From Chloroflexota bacterium (lineage in GTDB: Bacteria > Chloroflexota > Ktedonobacteria > Ktedonobacterales > Ktedonobacteraceae), in NCBI GenBank assembly GCA_021828635.1, contig JAJZEJ010000381.1, positions 1-6,287 of the forward strand: a DNA stretch of 6,287 nt, read 5' to 3'. The notes beneath the pieces are model-generated. The model was given only the letters and a program-made list of their open reading frames with translations, did no database searches and was not told where the DNA came from. Positions 6,229 to 6,287 of the stretch are shown in pieces; positions within the stretch are counted from its first letter, which is position 1; each line of letters opens with the position of its first letter. Position numbers and translations under genes: made by a program.

Positions 6229-6240
6229 TATGCTGCCCTC
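6226..6240 (-). promoter_or_regulatory. Ribosome binding site of the histidine kinase gene
   Basis: On the minus strand GAGGG (6240-6236) lies seven bases before ATG (6228-6226). This is the only clear Shine-Dalgarno site of the minus-strand operon; the two downstream genes rely on overlapping or abutting stop-start junctions. The 47 bases from here to the window edge contain TTTACA (6269-6264, minus) as a possible -35, but no good -10 at normal spacing. Confidence 0.65.
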
Positions 6241-6287
6241 AGCCTATCCTATGCTCACTCTCTTGTAAACAGTTCTTTTTCTCAAGT

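Noticed and set aside
6241..6287. Sigma-70-like promoter for the histidine kinase operon (TTTACA at 6269-6264, minus)
   Set aside because: At 16-18 base spacing only a poor -10 (TAGGCT) is present; the better TAGGAT is only 12 bases away. Not reported as a feature.

Overview
The window looks like a chromosomal piece of a Chloroflexota bacterium, most plausibly Ktedonobacteria. This is an inference from the gene style: a soluble FRD-type serine/threonine kinase fused to a long TPR array, WXG100 proteins beside it, and a large HAMP-PAS histidine kinase with an OmpR-type partner. No marker gene or RNA gene is present, so the placement rests on resemblance. There are six protein genes in two convergent units.

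Plus-strand unit (2-2571): a kinase-TPR protein whose N-lobe lies off the left edge, a 184-base gap, then two paralogous 91-residue WXG100 proteins 37 bases apart. WXG100 proteins are small helical hairpins exported by type VII (ESX/Ess-like) systems. No ATPase, membrane component or toxin of such a system is visible here, so the pair is either an orphan or belongs to a larger locus outside the window. Both WXG100 genes have their own ribosome binding site and the second probably shares the first one's transcript.

Convergence zone (2572-2706): no gene. It holds one strong hairpin at 2632-2668 flanked by an A6 run. Read on the minus strand this is a hairpin followed by a U-tract, so it is the likely intrinsic terminator of the minus-strand unit.

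Minus-strand unit (6228 down to 2707): membrane sensor histidine kinase, then OmpR/PhoB-type response regulator, then a histidine-phosphatase (phosphoglycerate mutase-like) protein. Stop and start overlap by one base at the first junction and are one base apart at the second, so the three are almost certainly one translationally coupled operon. The kinase should sense through its extracytoplasmic helical region and/or a cysteine-bearing PAS domain and phosphorylate the regulator on Asp53. The phosphatase's role in the operon is unknown.

I see no insertion sequence, CRISPR array, tRNA, rRNA or attachment site. The more unusual points are short tandem duplications over the stop codons of two neighbouring genes, the F-x-x-x-D form of the type VII C-terminal signal, the cysteine cluster of the PAS domain, and the phosphatase welded to a two-component system. 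None of these proves a new system.
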